From Pseudomonadota bacterium (GTDB lineage: Bacteria; Pseudomonadota; Gammaproteobacteria; Burkholderiales; Thiobacillaceae), in NCBI GenBank assembly GCA_029558905.1, contig JAKQCX010000027.1:124001-188000 (forward strand): 64,000 nt of DNA, given 5' to 3'. The translations under genes were made by a program, and so were the position numbers. Below the pieces are notes generated by a model. The model was not told the origin of the DNA. It ran no database searches and saw only the letters and a list, made by a program, of their open reading frames with translations. Below, piece by piece: positions 51,810-60,099 of this stretch (positions within the stretch are counted from its first letter, which is position 1; the number at the start of each line of letters is the position of its first letter).

Positions 51810-52796
51810 TCACTCGAACTTGAGGTTGGCGTGCAGATCGGCGCCGGCGCCCACCTCGGCGGTCAGGCTGGTGCCACCCTGCAGCTGGGCACGGCCGCCC
51901 ACCGTGAAACCGGCGCAGCTGACCGAGGGCTGGGGCAGCAGGGCGGCACGCGCCGACTCGCTGCTCACCGAGACGCTGGGTGGGCTCACCCGCAGGTCGG
52001 CGAAGGCGGGGCCGGCGGTGGCGCCGATGTCGAGGACGCCGCCGACGCTCAGCCCGGCGCCCATGCCACTCCCGGCGCTCAGCCCTGCCCCCGACGAGGC
52101 ACTCAGGCTGGCGCCGGCCGAGAAGCCGGCCGCCGCCGTCAGGCTGATGCCACCGCCTACGGAAAGACCCGCCTCGGCGCCGAGGCGCAGGCTGGTGGCG
52201 CCGCTGGCCTCGGCGATGCCACGCGCGGCGCGCGGGTCGCCGGCCGCCTGGGCGGCCTGCGCCGGGGTGGTGCCGGCCGGTGCGGCAACCGGGTCGGCAG
52301 GCAGGTCGCGGTCCACCCGGGCGGGCGGGTTCCTGGCGCTCTGGAACTCCACCTCCTGGCTGGCCAGGGTGAGTGCGATGTTGGCGCGCAGGGGTACGCC
52401 AGTGTCGGAGAAGAAGTCGATGGTCTCCTTGTATTGCTCGATCACGCCGCCGAACCGGTAGGTGCCCCAGGCGAACTCCACCTTGGGGGCGAACTTCTTG
52501 TCGCCGCTCTTGGCAGGCTTCAGCAGGCGGCTGATCCGTTCGGTCTTGCCGCGCACATCGGAGCCGTCGTCGGTGGTGTCGAAGACCAGGGTCATGGCCA
52601 GCTTGCCGCTGGTCTTCTTGACGAACTGACGGGCGCCGTTGTTGCCGGCGCTGCTGTCGAACTCGTTCGACAGGGTGTATTCCAGCGAGGTCGGATTGAA
52701 CTGCACGTCTACGGCCTCGCCACCGGCGCCACCGCCCTCCAGCACCTTGAAGCTGGCCATGGCGATCTGGGCGGACGGTTCGGGCAGGCGCGGCAT
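51810..52796 (-). CDS. eCIS tube-initiating protein (Afp7-like) with low-complexity tail
   Basis: A 328-residue protein. The N-terminal domain contains VQFNPTSLEYTLSNEFDSSA, LAMTLVFDTTDDGSDVRGKT and ERISRLL, typical of CIS tube-adaptor proteins that join the inner tube to the spike. After about residue 170 the sequence becomes Gly/Ala/Ser-rich and repetitive, where many homologues carry a LysM peptidoglycan-binding motif; no LysM is evident here. It lies between the second tube and DUF5908 genes, as expected for Afp7. Confidence 0.88.
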   Translation of the reverse strand: MPRLPEPSAQIAMASFKVLEGGGAGGEAVDVQFNPTSLEYTLSNEFDSSAGNNGARQFVKKTSGKLAMTLVFDTTDDGSDVRGKTERISRLLKPAKSGDKKFAPKVEFAWGTYRFGGVIEQYKETIDFFSDTGVPLRANIALTLASQEVEFQSARNPPARVDRDLPADPVAAPAGTTPAQAAQAAGDPRAARGIAEASGATSLRLGAEAGLSVGGGISLTAAAGFSAGASLSASSGAGLSAGSGMGAGLSVGGVLDIGATAGPAFADLRVSPPSVSVSSESARAALLPQPSVSCAGFTVGGRAQLQGGTSLTAEVGAGADLHANLKFE

Positions 52797-52803
52797 GGGG
52801 TCC

Positions 52804-53259
52804 TCAGGCGATCAGGCGCAGGCCCTCGTGGGCCAGGTGGAGTTCCTCGATGCCCACCTCGGTGCCCTTGGCGTTGAGATCGGCGGCCTTGAATTTCACC
52901 GGCATGCAGCGTTCCAGGCCCCAGGTGACCACGGGGGTGCCCTCGCCGTTCTGCATGTCGATCTCGGCCGACAGGCGGTAGGCATAGGCGCCGCCGTTGA
53001 CCAGCTGGAACCACTTGAAGAGGTCGCGGTTGGCGGTCATGCCGCGTTTCAGGATCACGGTGGCGAAGCTGACCGGGCCGGGCCGCTGGTAGGCACCGTA
53101 GTTGACGCCGCCGGCCTTGATCACCTTGGGTTCCATGGTGGCCTCCAGGCCGGTGCACTCGGCGAACGCCCCTGCGCAGACCTCCACCGGGCCGTCACCG
53201 CCGGAGGCGCGTCGGAAACGGACGTGGAAGCGGAAGACGTGCAGGGGGAAGTCGCTCAC
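52804..53259 (-). CDS. eCIS inner tube protein 2 (Afp5-like)
   Basis: A 151-residue gp19-family tube subunit. Features: FPLHVFRFHVRF, CTGLEATMEPKVIKAGGVNY, VILKRGMTANRDLFKWFQLV and the C-terminal strand IEELHLAHEGLRLI. It starts at GTG 53259 in a 4-nt overlap with the second sheath gene. In Afp-type particles, the minor tube proteins form the layers nearest the baseplate. Confidence 0.9.
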   Translation of the reverse strand: MSDFPLHVFRFHVRFRRASGGDGPVEVCAGAFAECTGLEATMEPKVIKAGGVNYGAYQRPGPVSFATVILKRGMTANRDLFKWFQLVNGGAYAYRLSAEIDMQNGEGTPVVTWGLERCMPVKFKAADLNAKGTEVGIEELHLAHEGLRLIA

Positions 53260-54839
53260 GCCGCCTCCCGCAGGCCGTCGGCGCCGCTGCCCAGGGTGAG
53301 GACGACGGTGATGCGCTCGATGGACATGGCCGGCCACACCGTCAGGTGGACGATCAGGCGGCCGCTGTCGAGGTCGTTCCGGGTCATGCCGTCGCAGCGC
53401 AGGCTCCAGGCCTCGGCCGGGCTGGCGCCGGAGAAGGCGCCGGCGCGCCAGTAGGCGAAGAGGACGTCGTTCAGGGTGGCGGCGAGCTGGGCCCAGGTGC
53501 GCTCGCCGTTGGGCTCGAAGACGACGGATTCGCCGGCCACCCGGCAGGCACGCAGCAGGTTGCCGAGCAGGCGGCCGGCGCCACCGAAGCGGCAGGCCCC
53601 GGCGGCCAGGGTGGTGACGTCGGACTGCAGGGCCCAGCCGTCGGGCTGCGGCGCGAACAGGCAGACCCGGCGGGCCAGGCGGGCGTCCGGGGCGTCCTCG
53701 GCCAGATCCCAGGCCGGCATGGGCTCGGCCCGCACCAGGTCGCGCAGACGCGGGCGGGAGAATTCGCCGGCCACCGAGCGGTGGCAGCCGCGCTCCACGG
53801 CACTGGCGGCAATCAGCCCGGCCAGGGTGCCCTCGGGCGGTTCCAGACCGGCCGGCAGGTCGCCACCGGCGCGCAGGGCCAGCCATGGCCAGGCCAGCTG
53901 TACCAGGGCCTCGGCCGGCCGGTCGCCGGCCAGAGCGCCGGCCAGCACACCCATGCGTTCCAGCCAGGCCAGGGTATCGGCCTGGGCGTAGACACGGCCG
54001 CCACCCTCGATACGGCTAGCCGTCACATGGGGCAGGGGCAGGGAGGTCACCAGCATGGTCTCGCGCGGGCCCATCTGGCGGTCCAGGAAGTGGCGCGCCG
54101 CCTCGATGGCGACCCGCCAGGCGGCATAGCCGCCCTGATCCAGACGTGGTGGCGGGATGTCGGCCAGGCTGGTGTCGGGCTCCGGTGCCTCGTCCACGCT
54201 GCATTCGGTGAAGCCCTCCGGCGGCACCGGTGGCAGCGGTGCCGGAGCGGGCACGGGTGGCGCCACCGCACAGGCGTCGGCGAGGTCGGGCAGCAGGACC
54301 AGGCTGGCCTCGCGGCGGCCGTAGAGGTGCTGGATGCCCTGCCAGGTGGCCGGGTCGCCGGGTGCGAAGGGAGTGATCGGCGCCTCCAGGCGGGCGTAAT
54401 CGGGCAGCAGGCGGCGCAGGCGCGGGCGGCGCTGCGCCGTGCGCACGGCGGCGTCCTCCAAGAGCGGCCAGGGGTCACCGACCCGGATGACGATGGCGCG
54501 GCGACCGCCATGGGCAAAGAAGCTGCGCAGCGCGGCACCCAGGTAGGTGGCGCAGCGGCGCCGGCCGTCCGCCTCCACCGGACGCCCTTCCCAGGCGAAC
54601 AGGGTGTCGAACTGGTCCCAGCCGTCGAGGACGACGGGCAGGTTGTCCAGGGTCTCGAGCTGGGCCGCCGGGCGCGCCCAGACGCCATGCACCCAGCCGG
54701 CCGCGGCAAGCTGCTCGCGCAGGGCCGCGGGCAGCGGCACCCCCGGCCGGCGCGCGACATGGCCGATGAAGCAGGCGATGTCGGCGCGCCGGTGGTCGGC
54801 CGGGGCCGTCGGTGGGGTGAGCTCGAAGCGCAGGCTCAT
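53256..54839 (-). CDS. eCIS sheath protein 2 (Afp3/4-like)
   Basis: A 527-residue phage-tail sheath family protein, diverged from the major sheath. Shared C-terminal features are SVVFEPNGERTWAQLAATLN, FAYWRAGAFSGASPAEAWSL and CDGMTRNDLDSGRLIVHL. The N-terminal RRADIACFIGHVARRPGVPL also fits. It is more Ala/Arg-rich than the major sheath, and its last strand differs from the usual PAEF...FRI ending. Minor sheath proteins in eCIS contact the baseplate. Confidence 0.9.
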   Translation of the reverse strand: MSLRFELTPPTAPADHRRADIACFIGHVARRPGVPLPAALREQLAAAGWVHGVWARPAAQLETLDNLPVVLDGWDQFDTLFAWEGRPVEADGRRRCATYLGAALRSFFAHGGRRAIVIRVGDPWPLLEDAAVRTAQRRPRLRRLLPDYARLEAPITPFAPGDPATWQGIQHLYGRREASLVLLPDLADACAVAPPVPAPAPLPPVPPEGFTECSVDEAPEPDTSLADIPPPRLDQGGYAAWRVAIEAARHFLDRQMGPRETMLVTSLPLPHVTASRIEGGGRVYAQADTLAWLERMGVLAGALAGDRPAEALVQLAWPWLALRAGGDLPAGLEPPEGTLAGLIAASAVERGCHRSVAGEFSRPRLRDLVRAEPMPAWDLAEDAPDARLARRVCLFAPQPDGWALQSDVTTLAAGACRFGGAGRLLGNLLRACRVAGESVVFEPNGERTWAQLAATLNDVLFAYWRAGAFSGASPAEAWSLRCDGMTRNDLDSGRLIVHLTVWPAMSIERITVVLTLGSGADGLREAA

Positions 54840-54846
54840 GGCGGGC

Positions 54847-55290
54847 TCAGACGCTGAGTTCCATGGCCTCGGCGGACAGCACGACCTCCTCCATGGCGAC
54901 GTCGCCGCCGCCCTTGCCGGCCAGGGTGGGGCCGGTGTACTTCATCGGCACGACACCGCGCAGCACCCAGGACTGCACCGGCTTCTGCGACTCGTCCAGG
55001 AGGGTGATGGTGACGCTCTTCTGGGCCTCCGGGCCCTTGACGCGGGCGGCGCCTATCCAGTCGAACAGGGTCTTGGAGTTGAGGATGCCGCGCTTCAGGG
55101 TGACGTCGGCGACCTTGTGCACACCGGCGACCTTGCGCACATGGTTTTCCTTGTCGTTGCCGTTGCGGTACTCCGCCACGGTCAGCTCGGTGCCGATGCC
55201 GGAGACGTCGGAAAAGCCGCCGAACACCTCGCCGCCATCGAAGTTGACGACGAAATTGAAGGCGCCATAGGGGGTGGTCCGGTTAGCCAT
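54847..55290 (-). CDS. eCIS major inner tube protein (Afp1-like)
   Basis: A 147-residue gp19/Hcp-like tube subunit. Typical sequences are PYGAFNFVVNFDGGEVFGGF, SDVSGIGTELTVAEYRNGND, HKVADVTLKRGILNSKTLFD and the C-terminal EEVVLSAEAMELSV. AAAGGAA precedes the ATG. It lies immediately after the major sheath gene. Its codon and residue composition is less Arg/Ala-skewed than the neighbouring genes, as expected for a highly expressed structural protein. Confidence 0.93.
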   Translation of the reverse strand: MANRTTPYGAFNFVVNFDGGEVFGGFSDVSGIGTELTVAEYRNGNDKENHVRKVAGVHKVADVTLKRGILNSKTLFDWIGAARVKGPEAQKSVTITLLDESQKPVQSWVLRGVVPMKYTGPTLAGKGGGDVAMEEVVLSAEAMELSV

Positions 55291-55303
55291 TTGTCGGTTC
55301 CTT

Positions 55304-57076
55304 TCAGCTCTGGGCGTCGGCGGTCTTCTGGCCGATGCGGAAGATCACGAATTCGGCGGGCTTGACGATGGCGACGCCTACCAGGCAGACCAGGCGGCCG
55401 TTGTCCAGGTCGTTCTGGGTCATGGTGCCGCGGTCGCAGCGCACGAAGTAGGCCTGCTCCGGCGCGGTGCCCAGCAGCGCCCCGTTCTTCCACTCGTTGT
55501 AAAGGAAGTCGGCGATGGTCTGGCGCACGTTGGCCCACAGGCGCTCGCCGTTGGGCTCGAACACTGCCCACTGGGTACCGCGGTCGATGGATGCCTCCAG
55601 GTAGTTGAAGTAGCGCCGGTCGGAGACGTACTTCCATTCCGGATCACTGGAGGCGAGGCGGGCGCCCCAGATGCGGTTGCCGCGGCCGTTCAGGTAGCGC
55701 AGGCAGTTCACGCCGAGGGGGTTGAGCATCTCCTGCTGGGCGAAGTTGACGTCGGTCTCGAAGCGCAGGGCGCCGGTCACCACCTCGTTGGCGGGCGCCT
55801 TGTGCACACCGCGCTGACTGTCGTTGCGGGCATAGATGCCGGTGACGAAGCCGGACGGCGGCAGGGCGATCTCGCGCGGGATGTCATCGCGGCCGGGGCG
55901 GGCGAGCGGGTTGGCGACCACCACCCAGGGGTAGTAGATGGCGGCGTACCTGCTGTCGATCCGGCCGCGCGCCTCGCGCATCTGGCCGGGGGTCTGCGCC
56001 GGGGCGCAGTCCAGCACGGCGATACGGTAGGCGCGGCGCCGCTCGGCGTGGCCGATGAGGGCGTTCTGGATTGCTTGGGCATCGGCGAAGGCGCTGGAGC
56101 CAGGCGCGGCGACGATGGCGATGTCCTCCAGGGTGGACAGCCCGGCCAGCGCGGCGGCATAGGTGCCGGCCGTCGTCTCCGCGCCCGCCGCGGGGGCGCT
56201 GCCGTCGCTGCCGCCGCTCAGGGTGAGGACATGGCGGCCGCTGGCGTCCGCGGCCAAGGCGACGATGGCGGCGCGCAGTTCGAAGGCGGACACACCGCTG
56301 CCGATATCGGCCCAGATCAGGTTGCCCAGGGCGGCGGCGCGGCTGCTCGGGTTCTGCGCCAGCACGATGCCCAGCGCCCGCGGGTGGCCGGGGGCGTAGC
56401 CCAGGTCTTCCCAGGACTGGCTGTAGCCGTCGGCGTCCACCATGTCGATCGCCAGGCCGAGCAGGTCGGCGGTCGCGCCTGCGCCGCCGGGGACGGCCTC
56501 GGGCGGCAGCGGGTTGCCACCCCCATCCACCAGGGCGAGCGCGTTGGCGCCGGCATCCGCCCATGTGCCGTCGTGCTTCAGATAGAGCGTTTCGGCGTTG
56601 CCCAGCGTGATGCGCGCCAGGCTGCCCTCCGGAGCGGTGCCCAGGGTGCGCACGGTGGCGGGACGGGCGGCCTCGCGGAAGTACACGCTGCCGTTGTAGG
56701 CGGCGCCGGGGAAACGGGCGCGGATGTGGGCGTCCTCGGTGGCGGTTCCCTGGCCGTCGCGCACCCGGCCGGATGCGTGCGTGGCACCGTTGGCGGTGCG
56801 CATGACGTACAGGCGGGTGCCGCCGTTGTCGAAATAGGCGCGCGCCGCGTGGGCGACGTAGTTGAGGGTGGACGGTGAACCGAAGGCGAGGTTCTCCAGG
56901 CTGCCGTACAGGCGCTCGAAGTCGGGCAGGCTGGTGACCATCTCGGGCATGCCGCCGATGGGGCCGCGCCGGGTGGGACCGACGAAGGCGGTGGTACTGG
57001 TGCCCACACCCTCGATCGACTTCGCGCGGAAGCTGGTTTCCTCAACATATACGCCGGGTGCCAGGTATTCGGGCAT
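55304..57076 (-). CDS. eCIS major contractile sheath protein (Afp2-like)
   Basis: A 590-residue sheath subunit. The start (PEYLAPGVYVEETSFRAKSI then EGVGTSTTAFVGPT) is canonical. Other landmarks are ARAYFDNGGTRLYVMR, YYPWVVVANPLA, GIYARNDSQRGVHKAPANE, NCLRYLNGRGNRIWGARL and the terminal handshake strand NDLDNGRLVCLVGVAIVKPA, then EFVIFRI. AGGAGA lies about 7 nt before the ATG. It forms the contractile sheath around the inner tube. Confidence 0.95.
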   Translation of the reverse strand: MPEYLAPGVYVEETSFRAKSIEGVGTSTTAFVGPTRRGPIGGMPEMVTSLPDFERLYGSLENLAFGSPSTLNYVAHAARAYFDNGGTRLYVMRTANGATHASGRVRDGQGTATEDAHIRARFPGAAYNGSVYFREAARPATVRTLGTAPEGSLARITLGNAETLYLKHDGTWADAGANALALVDGGGNPLPPEAVPGGAGATADLLGLAIDMVDADGYSQSWEDLGYAPGHPRALGIVLAQNPSSRAAALGNLIWADIGSGVSAFELRAAIVALAADASGRHVLTLSGGSDGSAPAAGAETTAGTYAAALAGLSTLEDIAIVAAPGSSAFADAQAIQNALIGHAERRRAYRIAVLDCAPAQTPGQMREARGRIDSRYAAIYYPWVVVANPLARPGRDDIPREIALPPSGFVTGIYARNDSQRGVHKAPANEVVTGALRFETDVNFAQQEMLNPLGVNCLRYLNGRGNRIWGARLASSDPEWKYVSDRRYFNYLEASIDRGTQWAVFEPNGERLWANVRQTIADFLYNEWKNGALLGTAPEQAYFVRCDRGTMTQNDLDNGRLVCLVGVAIVKPAEFVIFRIGQKTADAQS

Positions 57077-57124
57077 GGCTGTTCTCCTATTGCATGAAGG
57101 TGGGGGTGGGGCAAAGGGGCTGGC

Positions 57125-57937
57125 TCATGGCAGGGCGAGCACCAGGGAAAGGGTCTGTTCGCGGCGCGCCGCGATGGTTACGGCCTGCGCGGTCTGTGGC
57201 AGGCTGGCGCGGGCCGCCTCGATGGCGTCCGGATCGACCATCGGCGGTGTCGCCGGCGGATGGTCGGCAGCGACTTCTGCGGCGCGGACGCGGCGGCCTG
57301 CAGCGGGGTCGAACACGGCTTCCACCTGTACGTCGAGCGTGTTCACCACCACCAGGTTCGGGTCATCGGACCAGGTGGTGACAGGTACGCCGGCCACCGG
57401 CAGCATGCCCTCGCCACGCCAGTCGGTGAGGCCGCGGGCGAGCACCGTGCCGTTGCGAACCACCCGCAGCAGGGCGCCGCCCAGGCGGTCACCGCCGGCC
57501 TCGACCAGGCTGATGCGCAGCACCGCCCAGTTGGCGCCGGCCGGGGCACTGCCGCTGGGATAGAGCGGCACCTCGACGGGACGGAACAGGGAACCGGCCT
57601 GGTCGGCATGCGCCGGGTCGGGGTCACGCGGCAGGCCGAGGCCGGCCCGGCGTGGCAGGTAACGGCCGGCGGGGTCGCGCACGGTGGCGACGTAGGCACG
57701 CGGGGCGTCGGCAGGCGGCTGCGCGAAGGCAGCCGCGTGCGCCTCCAGGCCGGGCGCCAGGGTGATGACGTAGAGGCCGCTGCGGTTGCGCAGCAGGCGG
57801 GCGGCCTCGCCGTCCGGCGTGGCGAGGCCGACCTCCAGATCCTGCTCGATGGTTGCTCCGGTGGTGGCGTCGATGCAGCGCAGGGCGCCGAGGACGCGGC
57901 GTTCGACCCGTTCCAGTTCGTGGATCACCAGGGTCAT
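57125..57937 (-). CDS. eCIS-associated protein of unknown function (270 aa)
   Basis: A 270-residue protein between the DUF4255 and sheath genes. Its N-terminal half contains a carboxypeptidase-regulatory-like beta pattern (GALRCIDATTGATIEQDLEV, NRSGLYVITLAPGLEAHAAA, VRDPAGRYLPRRAGLGLPR) and the centre reads SLFRPVEVPLYPSGSAPAGA, then NWAVLRISLVEA. No enzyme motif. It starts in an ATGA overlap with DUF4255. Position suggests a collar/cap or assembly role. Confidence 0.75.
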   Translation of the reverse strand: MTLVIHELERVERRVLGALRCIDATTGATIEQDLEVGLATPDGEAARLLRNRSGLYVITLAPGLEAHAAAFAQPPADAPRAYVATVRDPAGRYLPRRAGLGLPRDPDPAHADQAGSLFRPVEVPLYPSGSAPAGANWAVLRISLVEAGGDRLGGALLRVVRNGTVLARGLTDWRGEGMLPVAGVPVTTWSDDPNLVVVNTLDVQVEAVFDPAAGRRVRAAEVAADHPPATPPMVDPDAIEAARASLPQTAQAVTIAARREQTLSLVLALP

Positions 57938-58524
57938 GGCGCCACCCCCGCGGGCTCGGCGCCGCCATGGCCGAAGCGGCTGGCCACCACCGGACGGGCA
58001 TCCGGCTGGGTGTCGGGATCGATGCGCACCAGCCGCACGATGTAGGACACCGACAGGCGGTAGACCGGGTCGAGGGCGTCCCAGATGCGCATCATGTCTT
58101 CCGTCGGCAGTTCGGAGGGGATGACCTGGATGACCTCGTCGGAACCCCAGCCGGCCTCGGGCGACAGCGAGGAGGCATCCAGGATGGGGTACTGATAGAG
58201 CTGGCGCATCGCCCAGGCCAGCGGCAGCTGCTCGTCGCGGGCGTTGTCTCCCCAGGCCATCAGCAGGTAGTGCAGGTCGAGGCCGAGGGGCGGCATCTGG
58301 CCCTGGCCGTGGCGCTGCTGGCGGCAATGCTCGTTGACGGTGACCCGGTAGAGGTAGAGGCTCAGGCGGTTGCCACCGGGGTTCGGTTCGGCCAGTTCGC
58401 CGGACGATACCAGTTCGAAGGCGCAATCCGGCATGGGATGGCCCGCCACGTCGCGCGGATAGGTGTTGCGCAGGAAGGTCATGATGGAATTCCCGACGGA
58501 ATGGATTGCGGATACGTTGGCCAT
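57934..58524 (-). CDS. DUF4255 tube terminator/cap protein (Afp16/Pvc16-like)
   Basis: A 196-residue protein with the DUF4255/Pvc16 N-terminal domain: FELVSSGELAEPNPGGNRLS, LYLYRVTVNEHCRQQ, LGLDLHYLLMAWGDNARDEQ, then LAWAMRQLYQYPILDASSL. Such proteins cap the distal end of tube and sheath and set termination of assembly. It is the first gene of the eCIS operon here; in Afp it is near the end. The start at 58524 has a modest AAGG upstream; an in-frame upstream extension is less likely. Confidence 0.9.
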   Translation of the reverse strand: MANVSAIHSVGNSIMTFLRNTYPRDVAGHPMPDCAFELVSSGELAEPNPGGNRLSLYLYRVTVNEHCRQQRHGQGQMPPLGLDLHYLLMAWGDNARDEQLPLAWAMRQLYQYPILDASSLSPEAGWGSDEVIQVIPSELPTEDMMRIWDALDPVYRLSVSYIVRLVRIDPDTQPDARPVVASRFGHGGAEPAGVAP

Positions 58525-58866
58525 GCCTTGCGTTTGTCCTGTCCTCTTGTCTTTCGTCCGACCGATCATCAAAGGGCGCCCTGCGGCCGGCGTGGCTTCC
58601 CGCGGCAACGGCACCCGGCCCGCAGACACCACCGCGCCTGACCCGGGCGTGTCGTCCGCCGCGGGTGCCTGCACGCGAACGCGCCTCGACTGCCATCAGC
58701 ACGACCCGTGCCAGCCCGGCCGGCGCCGGCAAGCGGTTGATATGCAAGTGGGTTGATGCGTGTCCGGGAGAGGGGAGTGGGCCTCCGGGTGGAAGGCGAC
58801 CCGGTGAACGCGGCGGAAAACCCGTGTCCATGCGTGATACGGAAACATCGGGCCGCTCACCCGGGT

Positions 58867-58882
58867 GGGTCACGGATGACCC
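58867..58882. promoter_or_regulatory. Perfect dyad in the divergent intergenic region
   Basis: GGGTCACGGATGACCC: 6-bp perfect arms around a 4-bp centre, about 105 nt upstream of the candidate -35 box of the HEPN operon. Candidate regulator site; no cognate regulator is identified nearby. Confidence 0.35.
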
Positions 58883-58982
58883 GGTGGGGATGGTGACGAT
58901 TCGGGGGGGGGCTGTCCCGGCCCACCGACGCACGGGCGATGCGCGTGCAGGCGGCGCATGGCCGTCCTGTCTGACCTCGTCC

Positions 58983-59011
58983 TTGAGAACGCCTTGCCGA
59001 TGGCCTATGTC
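58983..59011 (+). promoter_or_regulatory. Candidate promoter of the HEPN-HEPN-patatin operon
   Basis: TTGAGA (58983-58988), 17-nt spacer, TATGTC (59006-59011). The -35 matches consensus at five of six positions; the -10 is modest. Transcription would begin near 59018, leaving a ~23-nt leader that contains the GGAGGAGG ribosome site of the first gene. Confidence 0.45.
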
Positions 59012-59040
59012 GGGAAGTGGAAAGGGGCGGAGGAGGGAAA

Positions 59041-60099
59041 ATGCAAGTGCGGGCAATCGCATGTCTTCCATGCGTCGCCGCGGAAACCGAGGCGATGGAT
59101 CTGGGTGATTCGCGCATCACGCATCTTCCCTTCGCAGACTGGCTGGCGCTCGAGGGGCAGGGCCGCAGTGCCCCGTACGACCGGCTCGGCCGGCGCTACG
59201 ACCGGAACCCTCCGCTGTTCTGGGAAAAGACGATCGAGGTCGAACCGGCGCTCGTCGCGGACCGAAGTCCGGAATCCGTGGTGCGGCTTTCGGGCCTGAT
59301 CGAGGGGGATCTCGAAGTGCTCGTCAAGGCGCTGCACTGGTATACGGGAACGGCGCCGGTCCATCCACTGCGCTCGGCGATCTATTTCGATACGCGTGGT
59401 GCGGAGAATTTCGCGGCCGTGCCCGGGCTCCGGGAGGACGTCGCGCAACGCGGAGTACCCAGACGCTACGGCGAATCGGAGAAGGAGTACGCGACGCAGA
59501 ACGAAGATCCGACGATCCGCCTGTGCGCCGGGGATACGGATGCGCTCGCCTCCATGCTGGATTTCTGTCGGCGGACACGACGGATCTGGGCCCGCGGGCA
59601 GTACGAGATGGCGTCCCGCTCCCTGGAACTCTGCGCCACACCCGGATTCGGCTGGCAATCGCGGACCCTTCTGCTTGTGGGGGCATACGAGTCGCTCCTG
59701 TTGCCCGACCGCCTGACGGGCCTGCAGGCGGCCTTCCAGCGGCGCTTTTCCTGCATGGTGGCGTCACGTTACGAAGACATCGGCCCGTACACCGCATTCT
59801 TCAAGACGGCGTACCGGTTGCGCAGCGACCTGATACACGGCCGTGCACCGGCCCGGCCGCCCTCGGACCCTGAGCGGTATGTGGCCGTACTCGCGCGCGC
59901 CGGCGTGCTGGCGCTCAACCGCCTGATATGCCACCGGCATGCCCACGCCGGGACCGGGCAAGGTCCCGACGGCCTGTGGGCGGCACTTGACGCGGCGCAC
60001 GCGGACCCGTGGTCGTTCCGCGTCCTGCAGGGACTGCTCGGCCACGGCTCCCTGGCATCCCTCCGATACCAGTGGGAGACGGAGGCCTTGCCGTGCTGA
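59041..60099 (+). CDS. HEPN-domain protein A (ApeA-like C-terminal HEPN), candidate defence RNase
   Basis: A 352-residue protein. The ATG at 59041 has GGAGG just upstream; a GTG at 59017 is less likely. Residues 1-200 have no recognised domain (GLIEGDLEVLVKALHWYTGT, AIYFDTRGAENF). The C-terminal ~140 residues fit an ApeA-like HEPN fold: WQSRTLLLVGAYESLLL, FQRRFSCMVA, then FFKTAYRLRSDLIHGRA with the Rx4H catalytic motif Arg261-x4-His266. HEPN proteins with this motif are usually metal-independent RNases in phage-defence or toxin systems. The next gene begins 7 nt before its stop. Function is inferred. Confidence 0.75.
   Translation: MQVRAIACLPCVAAETEAMDLGDSRITHLPFADWLALEGQGRSAPYDRLGRRYDRNPPLFWEKTIEVEPALVADRSPESVVRLSGLIEGDLEVLVKALHWYTGTAPVHPLRSAIYFDTRGAENFAAVPGLREDVAQRGVPRRYGESEKEYATQNEDPTIRLCAGDTDALASMLDFCRRTRRIWARGQYEMASRSLELCATPGFGWQSRTLLLVGAYESLLLPDRLTGLQAAFQRRFSCMVASRYEDIGPYTAFFKTAYRLRSDLIHGRAPARPPSDPERYVAVLARAGVLALNRLICHRHAHAGTGQGPDGLWAALDAAHADPWSFRVLQGLLGHGSLASLRYQWETEALPC

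Larger units (their letters stand above)
58525..59040. other. 516-nt divergent intergenic region between eCIS and HEPN/patatin operons
   Basis: No convincing gene on either strand. It should contain the eCIS promoter (not confidently identified) and the promoter of the HEPN operon. A perfect dyad GGGTCA-CGGA-TGACCC lies at 58867-58882 and could be an operator or hairpin. A run of nine G lies at 58903-58911. Confidence 0.6.

Noticed and set aside
58903-58911. Run of nine G as a phase-variation switch
   Set aside because: It lies in non-coding DNA outside any clear promoter spacer. A single homopolymer in GC-rich DNA is weak evidence.
57938-59071. Upstream extension of the 270-residue gene's frame
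   Set aside because: It overlaps the conserved DUF4255 gene; the ATG at 57937 with ATGA overlap fits better.
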